A DNA stretch of 64,000 nt from Citrobacter youngae ATCC 29220 (lineage in GTDB: Bacteria; Pseudomonadota; Gammaproteobacteria; Enterobacterales; Enterobacteriaceae). The position numbers were made by a program, and so were the translations under genes. Shown here piece by piece: positions 35,548-49,366 of the stretch. The stretch spans positions 598,159 to 662,158 of the forward strand of contig NZ_GG730300.1 in assembly GCF_000155975.1 (NCBI RefSeq). Reading direction: 5' to 3'. Under the pieces are notes generated by a model. The model did not search any database. It was not told the origin of the DNA and saw only the letters and a program-made list of their open reading frames with translations. The stretch's first letter is position 1, and every line of letters starts with the position of its first letter.

Positions 35548-36834
35548 ATGTCCGAAGATATCTTTGATGCCATCATCGTGGGTGCAGGTCTGGCCGGTTC
35601 GGTTGCGGCGCTGGTGCTCGCTCGCGAAGGCGCACAGGTGCTGGTTATCGAGCGCGGCAATTCTGCTGGCGCGAAGAATGTCACCGGTGGGCGCCTGTAT
35701 GCGCATAGCCTGGAGCGCATCATTCCCGGCTTTGCGGAGCAGGCCCCCATTGAACGCATGATCACCCACGAAAAACTCGCCTTTATGACCGACAGCGGGG
35801 CGATGACTATCGACTACTGCAACGGTGAAGAGGCCGCAGCGTCGCAGGTTTCCTATTCCGTATTGCGCAGTAAATTTGACGCCTGGCTGATGGAACAGGC
35901 CGAAGAGGCGGGGGCGCAGCTCATTACCGGTATTCGTGTGGATAACGTCGTGCAGCGTGATGGCAAAGTCGTGGGCGTGGAAGCCGATGGCGATATTCTG
36001 GAAGCCAAAGTCGTGATCCTCGCCGATGGGGTGAATTCTCTGCTGGCTGAAAAGCTGGGCATGGCAAAGCGCGTGGAGGCATCGCATGTTGCCGTCGGCG
36101 TGAAGGAGCTGATCGAATTACCGAAGTCGGTGATTGAAGATCGTTTCCAGCTACAGGGCAACGAAGGCGCCGCCTGTCTGTTTGCCGGGTCGCCAACCGA
36201 TGGTCTGATGGGCGGCGGCTTTCTGTATACGAATGAAACAACCCTTTCCCTGGGGCTGGTTTGCGGTCTTCACCATCTGAAAGACGCAAAAAAATCGGTC
36301 CCGCAAATGCTGGAAGATTTCAAACAGCATCCGGCAGTTGCTCCGCTGATCGCCGGCGGCAAGCTGGTGGAATATGCCGCGCACGTCGTACCTGAAGCAG
36401 GGATGAATATGCAGCCTGAACTGGTAGGCGAGGGCGTACTGATTGCCGGAGACGCAGGCGGAATGTGTATGAACCTCGGCTTTACCATTCGTGGTATGGA
36501 TCTCGCCATATCGGCAGGCGAAGCGGCGGCGAAAACGGTGCTTTCCGCGATGAAGCGCGACGATTTTAGCAAGCAGTCGCTGGGCGAATACCATCAGCAT
36601 CTGGACGATGGTCCGATGCGCGATATGCGCATGTATCAGAAACTGCCGGCTTTTCTTGATAATCCCCGCATGTTTACCGCTTATCCTGAAATGGCGGTCA
36701 GTATCGCGCGCGACCTGTTCACCGTAGATGGTTCCGCTCCGGTGCCGATGCGTAAAAAAATCCTGCGCCATGCGAAGAAAGTCGGCTTCATCAACCTGAT
36801 GAAAGATGGCCTGAAAGGAGTGACCGTATTATGA
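35548..36834 (+). CDS. fixC: FixC, ETF-quinone oxidoreductase-like flavoprotein
   Basis: The 428-residue protein has the E. coli length. The N-terminal Rossmann FAD motif is DAIIVGAGLAGSVAALVLAREGAQVLVIERG (residues 7-37). The second FAD motif VGEGVLIAGDAGGMCMNLGFTIRGMDLAISAGEAAAKTV lies around 295-335. It belongs to the ETF:quinone oxidoreductase/geranylgeranyl-reductase-like family and works with FixX. In carnitine respiration it should pass electrons between the quinone pool and FixAB. Its stop overlaps the fixX start by four bases (ATGA). Confidence 0.97.
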   Translation: MSEDIFDAIIVGAGLAGSVAALVLAREGAQVLVIERGNSAGAKNVTGGRLYAHSLERIIPGFAEQAPIERMITHEKLAFMTDSGAMTIDYCNGEEAAASQVSYSVLRSKFDAWLMEQAEEAGAQLITGIRVDNVVQRDGKVVGVEADGDILEAKVVILADGVNSLLAEKLGMAKRVEASHVAVGVKELIELPKSVIEDRFQLQGNEGAACLFAGSPTDGLMGGGFLYTNETTLSLGLVCGLHHLKDAKKSVPQMLEDFKQHPAVAPLIAGGKLVEYAAHVVPEAGMNMQPELVGEGVLIAGDAGGMCMNLGFTIRGMDLAISAGEAAAKTVLSAMKRDDFSKQSLGEYHQHLDDGPMRDMRMYQKLPAFLDNPRMFTAYPEMAVSIARDLFTVDGSAPVPMRKKILRHAKKVGFINLMKDGLKGVTVL

Positions 36835-37118
36835 CATCTCCCGTCAATGTGGACGTCAAACTGGGCGTCAATAAGTTCAATGTGGATGAAGAAAGTCCGC
36901 ACATCATTCTCAAAACCGATCCTGATAAACAGGCGTTAGAGGTGCTGATTAAAGCCTGTCCGGCGGGACTGTATAAAAAGCAGGACGACGGCAGCGTACG
37001 CTTTGATTACGCCGGATGCCTGGAGTGCGGAACGTGCCGCATTCTCGGGCTCGGTACAGCGCTGGAAAAATGGGAATACCCGCGCGGGACGTTTGGCGTG
37101 GAGTTCCGTTACGGCTAA
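36831..37118 (+). CDS. fixX: FixX, ferredoxin-like protein
   Basis: The 95-residue protein has four cysteines in CPAGLYKK...GCLECGTCRI, a ferredoxin-type iron-sulfur motif matching the C-terminal domain of ETF-quinone oxidoreductases. It is co-translated with fixC through a four-base overlap (ATGA). With FixC it reconstitutes the two-part oxidoreductase found as a single polypeptide in mitochondria. It ends the operon; REP elements follow. Confidence 0.97.
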   Translation: MTSPVNVDVKLGVNKFNVDEESPHIILKTDPDKQALEVLIKACPAGLYKKQDDGSVRFDYAGCLECGTCRILGLGTALEKWEYPRGTFGVEFRYG

Positions 37119-37139
37119 TAAGTACGAGGTTGTGCACCC

Positions 37140-37229
37140 GTAGGCCGGATAAGATGCGGTAGCGTCGCCATCCGGCAATCATGTGGCGCCAGTGCCGGAT
37201 GGCGGCGTAAACGCCTTATCCGGCCTACA
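37140..37229. repeat. REP/BIME pair between fixX and yaaU
   Basis: Opposed units GTAGGCCGGATAAGATGCGG...GCCATCCGGCA and TGCCGGATGGCGGCG...TTATCCGGCCTAC, with about 12 bases between them, occupy the region immediately after fixX. Confidence 0.9.
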
Positions 37230-37265
37230 GATGACGCTTTGCCCGTGTTGAAACAGGATATTACC

Positions 37266-38609
37266 ATGCAGCAGCCCAGGAACTTTGATGACATCAAATT
37301 CACCTCTATTCACCGCCGGATAATGCTGTGGGGAAGCGGTGGGCCGTTTCTGGATGGTTATGTGCTGGTGATGATTGGCGTGGCGCTGGAGCAGCTCACG
37401 CCAGCGTTAAAACTGGATGCGGACTGGATTGGTCTGCTGGGGGCCGGTACGCTGGCAGGCCTGTTTATCGGCACGTCGCTGTTTGGCTACATCTCCGATA
37501 AAGTCGGGCGACGCAAAATGTTTATCATCGATATCATCGCCATTGGCGTGATATCGGCGGCGACGATGTTCGTTACCTCGCCCGTTGAACTTCTGGTGAT
37601 GCGCGTGCTGATCGGCATTGTGATCGGTGCCGATTACCCGATCGCCACCTCAATGATCACCGAGTTCTCCAATACCCGCCAGCGCGCTTTCTCTATCGGT
37701 TTTATCGCGGCTATGTGGTATGTCGGCGCTACCTGCGCCGATCTGGTCGGTTACTGTCTGTACGATGTTGAGGGGGGATGGCGCTGGATGTTAGGCAGCG
37801 CGGTGATCCCCTGTATTTTGATCCTGATTGGGCGCTTTGATCTCCCTGAATCGCCGCGTTGGCTGCTGCGCAAGGGGCGGGTGAAAGAGTGCGAGGCGAT
37901 GATGATCAAGCTGTTCGGCGAACCAGTGGTGTTCGACGAAGAAGCGCCGCAGGAGACGCGTTTTCTCCAGCTGTTTAATCGCCGTCATTTCCCGTTTGTG
38001 CTGTTTGTCGCCGCCATCTGGACCTGCCAGGTGATCCCGATGTTCGCCATTTATACTTTTGGTCCGCAGATTGTTGGGCTGCTGGGGCTTGGCGCCGGGA
38101 AAAGCGCCGCTCTGGGCAACGTGGTGATTAGCTTGTGCTTTATGCTGGGGTGTATTCCGCCCATGTTCTGGCTCAATAGCGCGGGGCGGCGACCGCTGTT
38201 GATTGGCAGCTTTATTATGATGACGCTGGCGCTGGCCGTGCTGGGGTTAATCCCTGATTTGGGCGCGTGGCTGGTGGTGCTGGCGTTTGCCGTCTACGCG
38301 TTTTTCTCCGGGGGGCCAGGAAATCTGCAGTGGCTGTACCCCAATGAACTGTTCCCTACCGATATTCGTGCCTCCGCCGTCGGTGTGATTATGTCGTTAA
38401 GCCGCATCGGGACCATTGTGTCAACCTGGGCGCTGCCGGTGTTCATCACTAAATACGGGATCAGTAATGTTATGCTGATGGGGGCGGGAATTTCGCTGGT
38501 TGGCCTGCTCGTGTCCATTGCTTTCGCCCCGGAAACTCGAGGTCTGACGCTGGCGCAAACCAGCCAAATGACGATTCGCAGTAAGCCCGTGACCAGAGCG
38601 GGCTATTAA
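37266..38609 (+). CDS. yaaU: YaaU, major facilitator superfamily transporter
   Basis: ATG at 37266 gives 447 residues, close to E. coli YaaU (443). A TTG-initiated frame nine codons longer is less likely. Twelve membrane segments and sugar-porter-type loops are seen: GYISDKVGRRKMF between TM2 and TM3, RVLIGIVIGADYPIATSMI in TM4, PESPRWLLRKGR after TM6 and PNELFPTDIRASAVGVIMSLSRIG in TM10-11. The substrate is unknown. It follows fixABCX in the same direction, but a REP pair separates them, so joint expression is uncertain. Confidence 0.95.
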   Translation: MQQPRNFDDIKFTSIHRRIMLWGSGGPFLDGYVLVMIGVALEQLTPALKLDADWIGLLGAGTLAGLFIGTSLFGYISDKVGRRKMFIIDIIAIGVISAATMFVTSPVELLVMRVLIGIVIGADYPIATSMITEFSNTRQRAFSIGFIAAMWYVGATCADLVGYCLYDVEGGWRWMLGSAVIPCILILIGRFDLPESPRWLLRKGRVKECEAMMIKLFGEPVVFDEEAPQETRFLQLFNRRHFPFVLFVAAIWTCQVIPMFAIYTFGPQIVGLLGLGAGKSAALGNVVISLCFMLGCIPPMFWLNSAGRRPLLIGSFIMMTLALAVLGLIPDLGAWLVVLAFAVYAFFSGGPGNLQWLYPNELFPTDIRASAVGVIMSLSRIGTIVSTWALPVFITKYGISNVMLMGAGISLVGLLVSIAFAPETRGLTLAQTSQMTIRSKPVTRAGY

Positions 38610-38699
38610 GAGTGTTCTGTATTTTCCCTGTAACTCAGTCAGTTAGCCTACAGTTAATCTATATATCACTGAAAACGACTGAAAAGCAGGGAGAACACC

Positions 38700-38933
38700 A
38701 TGCAAAAACATATCCTGATCGCCTCTATTTTTACCGCAGCTACACTGTTTACCGTCGCCGGTTGCTCCTCGAATCAGGCGGTCAAAACCACCGATGGCAG
38801 AACGATAGTTACCGACGGCAAACCGCAAGTGGATGATGATACCGGCCTGGTGTCGTACAAAAATGCCCAAACCGGTAAGACGGAACAGATTAACCGCGAT
38901 CAGGTTAAAGATATGAGCGAGCTGGACAACTAA
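38700..38933 (+). CDS. YgdI/YgdR-family small lipoprotein
   Basis: The 77-residue protein has a lipoprotein signal peptide with the lipobox TVAGC (Cys22), so it should be lipidated and processed by LspA. Ser-Ser at +2 and +3 does not suggest inner-membrane retention, so the outer membrane is likely. The mature part (TDGRTIVTDGKPQVDDDTGLVSY...EQINRDQVKDM) matches the DUF903 domain of YgdI and YgdR. Function is unknown. GGGAGA precedes the ATG. E. coli lacks this gene between yaaU and kefF, and Salmonella has a similar one, as I recall. Confidence 0.85.
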   Translation: MQKHILIASIFTAATLFTVAGCSSNQAVKTTDGRTIVTDGKPQVDDDTGLVSYKNAQTGKTEQINRDQVKDMSELDN

Positions 38934-38947
38934 TATACACTTCATCC

Positions 38948-39119
38948 TTCAAGTTGCCTCAGTGTTGGCTGCGCATTACTCGGCCCGTCCTTGGGCCTCG
39001 CCCCTTCGGGGCCGCTGCTAGCAGCGTTCAAATCTGCTCCCGGCAAATTTGTCACCCCAGTCACTTACTTTAGTAAGCTCCTGGGGATTCATTCCCTTGC
39101 CGCCTTGATGCAACATGAA
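38948..39119. repeat. 172-bp palindromic intergenic element (MITE-like)
   Basis: TTCAAGTTGCCTCA (38948-38961) and TGATGCAACATGAA (39106-39119) form a 14-bp terminal inverted repeat with 12 matching positions. Inside are nested palindromes: CCCC-TTC-GGGG near 39001, CGCTGCTAGCAGCG at 39013-39026, and CCCCAG...CTTAC...GTAAG...CTGGGG at 39055-39086. The whole could fold into a long stem or branched RNA. There is no ORF. Similar elements occur in many enteric genomes as far as I remember; it is not a REP, and it differs from the ERIC consensus I recall. Confidence 0.7.
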
Positions 39120-39217
39120 TGATTTTGTGTATAGGCCTCAATAATATTGGCTGTTAGCCTGTGGATTAAGTGACTAAACTCACTGTTATTACAATAATGC
39201 AGTGAAACAGGCTAATC

Positions 39218-39748
39218 ATGATTCTCATCATTTATGCGCATCCCTATCCGCAGCACTCGCATGCGAATAAGCGGATGCTTGAACAGGCAAGGACGCTGGA
39301 GGGCGTGGAGATCCGCTCGCTCTACCAGCTCTACCCCGATTTCAATATTGATATTGCCGCTGAACAGGATGCGCTGGCGCGCGCCGATTTAATTATCTGG
39401 CAGCATCCTATGCAGTGGTATAGCACCCCTCCGTTACTCAAACTGTGGATGGATAAAGTCCTCTCCCACGGCTGGGCGTATGGTCATGGCGGCACAGCGC
39501 TGCACGGTAAACATCTGCTGTGGGCCGTGACGACCGGCGGCGGTGAAAACCACTTTGATATCGGCTCCCATCCCGGCTTTGACGTGCTTTCCCAGCCCTT
39601 ACAGGCAACGGCTTTATATTGCGGCCTCAAATGGCTGCCGCCGTTTGCGATGCACTGTACGTTTATCTGTGATGATGAAACGCTGCAGGCGCAGGCGCGC
39701 CACTATAAGCAGCGTCTGCTGGAGTGGCAGGAGGTGCATCATGGATAG
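39218..39748 (+). CDS. kefF: KefF, FMN oxidoreductase ancillary to KefC
   Basis: The 176-residue flavodoxin-like quinone oxidoreductase has the E. coli length. It binds FMN and activates the KefC potassium channel. The flavodoxin-fold motifs are [22 protein letters not shown] and the [29 protein letters not shown] loop. It ends eight bases inside kefC (overlapping frames), so the two subunits are translationally coupled. It begins 98 bases after the palindromic element. Confidence 0.97.
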   Translation: MILIIYAHPYPQHSHANKRMLEQARTLEGVEIRSLYQLYPDFNIDIAAEQDALARADLIIWQHPMQWYSTPPLLKLWMDKVLSHGWAYGHGGTALHGKHLLWAVTTGGGENHFDIGSHPGFDVLSQPLQATALYCGLKWLPPFAMHCTFICDDETLQAQARHYKQRLLEWQEVHHG

Positions 39749-41603
39749 CCATACGCTGATACAGGCGCTGATTTACCTCGGCTCGGCGGCGCTGATCGTT
39801 CCCATTGCCGTGCGGCTGGGGTTAGGATCGGTGCTGGGGTATCTCATCGCCGGGTGCATTATTGGCCCGTGGGGACTGCGGCTGGTGACAGATGCCGAAT
39901 CTATCCTCCATTTTGCCGAGATTGGCGTGGTGCTGATGCTGTTTGTCATCGGCCTGGAGCTGGATCCGCAACGTTTGTGGAAGCTGCGCGCTTCGGTGTT
40001 CGGCGGCGGCGCGTTGCAAATGGCGGTTTGCGGCGGACTGATCGGTCTGTTCTGTATGTTCCTCGGTCTGCGCTGGCAGGTCGCGGAACTGATCGGTATG
40101 ACGCTGGCGCTTTCTTCTACCGCCATCGCTATGCAGGCGATGAATGAACGTAACCTGATGGTGTCGCAAATGGGACGCAGTGCGTTTGCCGTGCTGCTGT
40201 TCCAGGATATTGCGGCCATTCCGCTGGTGGCGATGATCCCATTGCTGGCGGCGAGCGGCGCATCGACTACGCTTGGGGCGTTTGCGCTGTCCGCACTGAA
40301 GGTGGCGGGCGCACTGGTGCTGGTGGTGCTGTTAGGTCGCTATGTGACCCGTCCGGCCTTACGTTTTGTCGCCCGTTCAGGGCTGCGGGAAGTGTTCAGC
40401 GCCGTTGCGCTGTTCCTCGTTTTTGGCTTCGGATTGCTGTTGGAAGAGGTCGGACTGTCGATGGCGATGGGGGCGTTTCTGGCCGGTGTGCTGCTGGCAA
40501 GCTCAGAGTATCGCCACGCGCTGGAAAGCGATATTGAGCCATTCAAAGGGCTGTTGCTGGGGCTGTTCTTCATCGGCGTGGGGATGTCTATCGATTTTGG
40601 CACGTTGGTAGATAATCCATTACGCATTGTTATTCTGCTGGTCGGCTTCCTGGTTATCAAAATCGTCATGCTGTGGCTGATAGCGAAACCGTTACAGGTG
40701 CCGAATAAGCAACGCCGCTGGTTTGCCGTATTATTAGGACAGGGCAGTGAATTTGCCTTCGTGGTGTTTGGCGCGGCGCAAATGGCAAACGTACTTGATC
40801 CCGATTGGGCGAAAGCGCTGACGCTGGCGGTGGCGCTGTCGATGGCGGCGACGCCGATTTTACTGGTCATTCTGACGCGTCTGGAAAAATCGGCGACCGG
40901 TGAAGAGCGGGAAGCGGATGAAATCGACGAAGAGCAACCGAGAGTGATCATCGCCGGGTTTGGGCGATTTGGGCAGATTACCGGTCGTTTGCTGTTGTCG
41001 AGCGGGGTCAAAATGGTGGTTCTTGATCATGATCCGGACCATATCGAAACGCTGCGTAAATTCGACATGAAGGTTTTCTATGGCGATGCGACCCGTATGG
41101 ATCTGCTCGAATCAGCCGGCGCCGCGAAAGCGGAGGTGATCGTTAATGCTATTGACGATCCGCAAACCAGCCTGCAACTGACTGAAATGGTGAAAGAGCA
41201 TTTCCCGCATCTGCAAATTATTGCCCGCGCGCGCGATGTGGATCATTACATTCGCCTGCGCCAGGCGGGGGTGGAAATGCCGGAACGTGAAACCTTTGAA
41301 GGCGCGCTGAAGACCGGGCGTCTGGCGCTGGAAGGTCTTGGGCTTGGGCGCTATGAAGCGCGTGAGCGGGCCGACGTATTCCGTCGCTTCAATATGTTAA
41401 TGGTTGAGGAGATGGTGAAAGGGGAAAATGACGCAAGTTCCCGCGCCGCGGTTTATAAACGCACCAGCGCAATGCTGAGTGAAATTATTGCGGAAGATCG
41501 CCAACATTTATCGTTAATTCAACGCCACGGCTGGCAAGGCACGGATGAAGGTAAACATACGGGCGACGTCGCCGATGAGCCGGAAGTGAAACCGTCAGCA
41601 TAG
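39741..41603 (+). CDS. kefC: KefC, glutathione-gated potassium/proton antiporter
   Basis: ATG at 39741 ([14 protein letters not shown]) gives 620 residues, the E. coli length; the longer frame overlapping kefF is rejected. KefC releases potassium during electrophile stress when glutathione adducts bind. An N-terminal cation:proton antiporter membrane domain (about 1-380) with the [10 protein letters not shown] region is followed by a linker (ADEIDEEQ). A cytoplasmic KTN/RCK domain has the NAD-type motif [21 protein letters not shown] (about 400). GGAGGTGC precedes the start. No defect is seen. Confidence 0.98.
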   Translation: MDSHTLIQALIYLGSAALIVPIAVRLGLGSVLGYLIAGCIIGPWGLRLVTDAESILHFAEIGVVLMLFVIGLELDPQRLWKLRASVFGGGALQMAVCGGLIGLFCMFLGLRWQVAELIGMTLALSSTAIAMQAMNERNLMVSQMGRSAFAVLLFQDIAAIPLVAMIPLLAASGASTTLGAFALSALKVAGALVLVVLLGRYVTRPALRFVARSGLREVFSAVALFLVFGFGLLLEEVGLSMAMGAFLAGVLLASSEYRHALESDIEPFKGLLLGLFFIGVGMSIDFGTLVDNPLRIVILLVGFLVIKIVMLWLIAKPLQVPNKQRRWFAVLLGQGSEFAFVVFGAAQMANVLDPDWAKALTLAVALSMAATPILLVILTRLEKSATGEEREADEIDEEQPRVIIAGFGRFGQITGRLLLSSGVKMVVLDHDPDHIETLRKFDMKVFYGDATRMDLLESAGAAKAEVIVNAIDDPQTSLQLTEMVKEHFPHLQIIARARDVDHYIRLRQAGVEMPERETFEGALKTGRLALEGLGLGRYEARERADVFRRFNMLMVEEMVKGENDASSRAAVYKRTSAMLSEIIAEDRQHLSLIQRHGWQGTDEGKHTGDVADEPEVKPSA

Positions 41604-41654
41604 CGTAAAAAATGTGATGTTCTGCAAACTTTACTGTTAATTGGCTGTTTTTGA

Positions 41655-42281
<627 letters not shown>

Positions 42282-42290
42282 TACTGTAAA

Positions 42291-42364
42291 TGCCGGATGG
42301 CGGCAAAATGCCTTATCATCCAGCTAATGTAGGCCGGATAAGGTGCGAGCACCGCATCCGGCAA
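42291..42364. repeat. REP pair between folA and apaH
   Basis: TGCCGGATGGCGG...TTATCATCCAGC and the opposed GTAGGCCGGATAAGGTGCGAGCACCGCATCCGGC lie between the convergent genes folA and apaH. The first unit is degenerate on its right arm. Confidence 0.85.
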
Positions 42365-42371
42365 ACGACTA

Positions 42372-43220
42372 TCAGGCGTTGACCGCCTCGCCGGGATCCA
42401 GATTCAGATGGCGATTTGATGGCTGCACGAAGTACCGTTTGTCTTCCCAGCGCAGACAGGTGAGGTCTCCCCCCCAGCAACATCCCGTATCCAGCGCGTA
42501 AATGCCTTCTGGCGTGCCTTTACCTTCCAGCGATGCCCAGTGGCCGAATGCAATGCTGTAGGCTTCACTGACGGGTCCAGGAATGGCAAACCAGGGCTTC
42601 AGCGGGGCCGGCGCATCTTCTGGCGACTCTTTGCTGTACATATCCAACTGGCCGTTGGGGAAGCAGTAGCGCATGCGGGTAAACGCGTTGGTAATAAAAC
42701 GCAAACGGGCAAGCCCGGTCAGTTCCGGCGTCCAGTTGTTTGGCATGTCGCCATACATGGCGTCGAGGAAAAAGGGATACGAATCGCTCGACAGCACGGC
42801 TTCAACATCGCGAGCGCAATCCTTCGCCGTTTGCAGATCCCACTGCGGGGTAATACCGGCATGTGCCATCACCAGTTTTTTCTCTTCATCAATCTGCAAT
42901 AGCGGCTGGCGGCGTAGCCAGTTCAGCAGCACATCCGCATCCGGCGCTTCGAGCAGCGGCGTGAGCCGGTCTTTCGGTTTGTTACGGCTGATACCGGCAA
43001 ACACGGCCAGCAAATGCAGATCGTGATTACCCAATACTAACCGTACGCTGTCGCCCAGCGATTTTACATAGCGCAAAACGTCCAGCGAGCCAGGCCCACG
43101 CGCGACCAGATCGCCGGTGAGCCATAAGGTGTCTTTCTCAGGGGTAAAGTTTACCTGGTGCAGCAAGGCTACCAGTTCATCGTAACAACCGTGAACGTCG
43201 CCAATAAGGTATGTTGCCAT
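42372..43220 (-). CDS. apaH: Diadenosine tetraphosphatase ApaH
   Basis: The start at 43220 ([16 protein letters not shown]) gives 282 residues, near E. coli ApaH (280); the upstream extension of 27 residues overlaps apaG and is rejected. It splits Ap4A symmetrically to two ADP and removes Np4A caps from RNA. The metallophosphatase signatures are [32 protein letters not shown] and the later [10 protein letters not shown]. It is the last gene of the surA-pdxA-rsmA-apaG-apaH series, ten bases after apaG. Confidence 0.98.
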   Translation of the reverse strand: MATYLIGDVHGCYDELVALLHQVNFTPEKDTLWLTGDLVARGPGSLDVLRYVKSLGDSVRLVLGNHDLHLLAVFAGISRNKPKDRLTPLLEAPDADVLLNWLRRQPLLQIDEEKKLVMAHAGITPQWDLQTAKDCARDVEAVLSSDSYPFFLDAMYGDMPNNWTPELTGLARLRFITNAFTRMRYCFPNGQLDMYSKESPEDAPAPLKPWFAIPGPVSEAYSIAFGHWASLEGKGTPEGIYALDTGCCWGGDLTCLRWEDKRYFVQPSNRHLNLDPGEAVNA

Positions 43221-43230
43221 AGTTATTGTT

Positions 43231-43608
43231 TTAGTGAATGAGTGTTGGAACGGCGAGTCGGAACACGGGAATGTCGATGGTAAAGGCGATCCCTTGTTCA
43301 TCGATCATTTCGTAATGACCCTGCATGGTGCCCAGCGGCGTTTCAATCACCGCGCCGCTGGTGTACTGATACTCTTCGCCAGGCTCGATGTGGGGCTGAA
43401 CGCCAACCACGCCTTCGCCCTGAACTTCGGTTTCACGGCCATGACCATTAGTGATTAACCAATAACGCCCCAACAGCTGCACAGGCGCTCGCCCCAAATT
43501 GCGGATAGTCACGGTATAAGCAAAAACGTAACGTTCATCATCAGGTGAGGATTGCGCCTCAATGTAGACGCTTTGTACCTGAATGCACACTCGGGGCGAA
43601 TTGATCAT
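43231..43608 (-). CDS. apaG: ApaG, DUF525 protein
   Basis: The 125-residue protein has the E. coli length and the fibronectin type III-like ApaG fold ([46 protein letters not shown]...YEYTSGA-type core). In E. coli it is required for normal Ap4A levels and cobalt tolerance; the biochemical role is unclear. It starts two bases after the rsmA stop and ends ten bases before apaH, so it is translated on the same mRNA. Confidence 0.96.
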   Translation of the reverse strand: MINSPRVCIQVQSVYIEAQSSPDDERYVFAYTVTIRNLGRAPVQLLGRYWLITNGHGRETEVQGEGVVGVQPHIEPGEEYQYTSGAVIETPLGTMQGHYEMIDEQGIAFTIDIPVFRLAVPTLIH

Positions 43609-43610
43609 CT

Positions 43611-46703
<3,093 letters not shown>

Positions 46704-46756
46704 ACTTTTTCCATTGTTAATTAACCGCAATGCGGATTACGTGTAAATCAATCAGA

Positions 46757-49111
46757 TCATAAAGAGCTTTGATACGGCAAAATGTTCGAACGCAACATCT
46801 GGTTGGTACCGAGACCGTAGTTCGAGCTCAGGCCGCGGAGTTCGATATTAAAGCCGATCGAGTTGTCATAAACTGCGTGTTTCTGGGTGTCATCCCAACC
46901 GTTAAGCTTACGTTCGTAGCCGAAGCGAATGGCGTAACAGCAGGAGTTGTACTGTAAGCCCAGCATTGAATCTGCTTCTTTGTTCACGTTGGTATCGAAG
47001 TAGTAAGCACCGACAATCGACCAGCGGTCGGCAATCGGGAAGCTTGCCACTGCGCCCACCTGCGAAATCCCGTTTTTATACTGATCGGCCGTCGAGTAGT
47101 AAGAAGGCAGGGTTGCCTGGATATACTCCGAACTGGCGTAACGGTAGTTCAACTGCAGCATACGGTTTTCGTCGCGGCGGTATTCGATGCTACTGCTGCT
47201 GGTGGCAACGCTGTCCAGACGCGTGTCGTACTGGATCCCGCTGCGCAAACCCCAGCGATCGGAGATGCGCCAGTAGGTGTCTCCCGCCCATACCAGTGAA
47301 CCGGTTTTGTCGTCATTCTCCCATTTTATGTTGTCATCGCCGGTGCGAGACTCGGTGAAATAGTAGATTTGACCCACAGAAATATTAAAACGTTCAACGG
47401 CAGCATCATCATAAACGCGAGATGTGACCCCGGTCGTTACCTGGTTAGCGGAAGCAATACGGTCCAGACCGCCATAAGTACGGTCGCGGAACAGGCCGCT
47501 GTAGTCAGACTGCAGCAGGGATGAGTCATAGTTGTAGATATGACTTTGGTCGCGATACGGGACGTACAGGTACTGCGCGCGCGGCTCCAGCGTCTGGGTG
47601 TAACCCGGCGCCAGCATTTGCATGTCACGCTCGAATATCAGCTTGCCATCGACCTTAAACTGCGGCATTACGCGGTTGGCGGAATCATCCAGCTTGGTGG
47701 CGTTATTGGCGTTATACCAGTCCAGATTGGTCTGCTGATAGTGTGTCGCCATCAGCTTCGCTTCGGTATTGATACTGCCCCAGTTATTCGACAACGGTAG
47801 ATTAATGGTCGGTTCAAGGTGAACACGCGTGGCTTCCGGCATGTTGTCATTGGTGTTAACGAAATGGACCGCCTGACCGTAAATACGGGTATCAAACGGA
47901 CCGACGTCATTCTGGTAATAGTTGACGTCTAACTGCGGCTGCGCAGAGTAACTGTTACTGTTTGCGGAATCAAAGACCTGGAACTGCTTGGTCGAGACCG
48001 TGGCGTCAAAGTTCTGTACCGCATAGCCGACGCTGAATTTCTGCGTGGCGTAACCATCGGTACTGGAGCCATATTTATTATCGAAATCATTGAAGTAGCT
48101 GGTGTCGCTGACCTTGGTGTAGTCGACGTTGAAACGCCACACCTGGTCCATGACGCCAGAGTGCTGCCAGTAGAACAGCCAGCGACGTGAATTGTCATCC
48201 TTCGGATGTTCATCCTCGTACACTTTATCGGAGTTCAGATAGTCGAGCTCCATCAGACCTGCGCCCGCCTGGGTGAGGTAGCGGAATTCGTTCTCCCACA
48301 TGATGCCGCCACGACGGTGCATATAATGCGGCGTGATGGTGGCGTCCATATTGGGCGCAATGTTCCAGTAGTACGGGAGATAGAACTCAAAATAGTTATT
48401 AGTCGAGTATTTTGCGTTCGGGATCAGGAAACCGGAACGGCGCTTATCGCCAACGGGCAACTGTAAATAGGGACTGTAAAAGACCGGAACCGGACCCAGT
48501 TTAAAACGGGCGTTCCAGATCTCTGCGACCTGTTCTTCACGGTCGTGGATCACTTCGCTACCGACGACGCTCCAGGTATCGGAACCTGGCAGACAGGAGG
48601 TGAAGCTACCGTTTTCCAGAATGGTATAACGGTTTTCCCCACGCTGTTTCATCAGGTCGGCTTTCCCGCGTCCCTGACGGCCCACCATCTGGTAATCACC
48701 TTCCCAGATGTTGGTATCTTTGGTATTCAGGTTGGACCAGCCCTTCGGACCCTTCAGAATAACCTGATTGTCATCGTAATGAACATTGCCCAGGGCATCA
48801 ACGGTACGTACTGGCTCCGGCTGGCCTTCTGCCTGCTTCTGATGAAGCTGTACTTCGTCGGCCTGCAGGCGGCTATTACCCTGCGCAATATCTACGTTGC
48901 CGGTAAACACCGCGTCATCCGGGTAATTCCCTTTCGCGTGATCGGCATTGATGGTGACAGGTAATTCATTGGTTTCGCCCTGCACCAGAGGACGGTTATA
49001 GCTTGGCACGCCCAGCATACACTGTGAGGCGAGATCGGCTGCCAGGCCCTGTTGGCTATAAAGGGCGCTGGCAATCATGGTGGCCAGAAGAGTGGGAATA
49101 CGTTTTTTCAT
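46757..49111 (-). CDS. lptD: LptD, LPS assembly outer-membrane protein
   Basis: The 784-residue protein has the E. coli length. A signal peptide (residues 1-24, ending QQGLA-AD) precedes the N-terminal OstA/LptA-like jellyroll and then a 26-strand beta-barrel. The cysteines forming the essential disulfides are present: one near residue 31 (ASQCMLG), one near 173 (FTSCLPG), and a pair near 724-725 ([13 protein letters not shown]). It inserts LPS at the outer leaflet with LptE. It is 53 bases upstream of surA. The C-terminus ends ILPYQSSL, with a terminal leucine rather than the usual phenylalanine. Confidence 0.98.
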   Translation of the reverse strand: MKKRIPTLLATMIASALYSQQGLAADLASQCMLGVPSYNRPLVQGETNELPVTINADHAKGNYPDDAVFTGNVDIAQGNSRLQADEVQLHQKQAEGQPEPVRTVDALGNVHYDDNQVILKGPKGWSNLNTKDTNIWEGDYQMVGRQGRGKADLMKQRGENRYTILENGSFTSCLPGSDTWSVVGSEVIHDREEQVAEIWNARFKLGPVPVFYSPYLQLPVGDKRRSGFLIPNAKYSTNNYFEFYLPYYWNIAPNMDATITPHYMHRRGGIMWENEFRYLTQAGAGLMELDYLNSDKVYEDEHPKDDNSRRWLFYWQHSGVMDQVWRFNVDYTKVSDTSYFNDFDNKYGSSTDGYATQKFSVGYAVQNFDATVSTKQFQVFDSANSNSYSAQPQLDVNYYQNDVGPFDTRIYGQAVHFVNTNDNMPEATRVHLEPTINLPLSNNWGSINTEAKLMATHYQQTNLDWYNANNATKLDDSANRVMPQFKVDGKLIFERDMQMLAPGYTQTLEPRAQYLYVPYRDQSHIYNYDSSLLQSDYSGLFRDRTYGGLDRIASANQVTTGVTSRVYDDAAVERFNISVGQIYYFTESRTGDDNIKWENDDKTGSLVWAGDTYWRISDRWGLRSGIQYDTRLDSVATSSSSIEYRRDENRMLQLNYRYASSEYIQATLPSYYSTADQYKNGISQVGAVASFPIADRWSIVGAYYFDTNVNKEADSMLGLQYNSCCYAIRFGYERKLNGWDDTQKHAVYDNSIGFNIELRGLSSNYGLGTNQMLRSNILPYQSSL

Positions 49112-49366
49112 ACGTTGTATTTATTGTTCCATCATCGGTAGCGTCGCGCGTGACAAACGGTCACAGCCTAACTTATCTCATCTTCACTGCGCTAGTGTTA
49201 ATCCTGCCCATTTTGGCATCCGTGGTGTTAGGCACGGCATTGAATGACAGGTATGATAATGCAAATTATAGGCGATGTCCCACAATTGACCGCAGCCGTA
49301 AAACGGTAAAAGCACCTTATATTGTGGGACATAGCCTGGCTGAGAGCATAAAGGTTTGGGGAGTCT

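Noticed and set aside
38948-39119. ERIC element
   Set aside because: The length and palindromic nature are reminiscent, but the internal sequence does not match the ERIC consensus I know; described as an unnamed palindromic element instead.
39543-41603. Extended kefC frame starting inside kefF
   Set aside because: The first 66 residues read kefF in another frame. The ATG at 39741 has GGAGGTGC and gives the family length.
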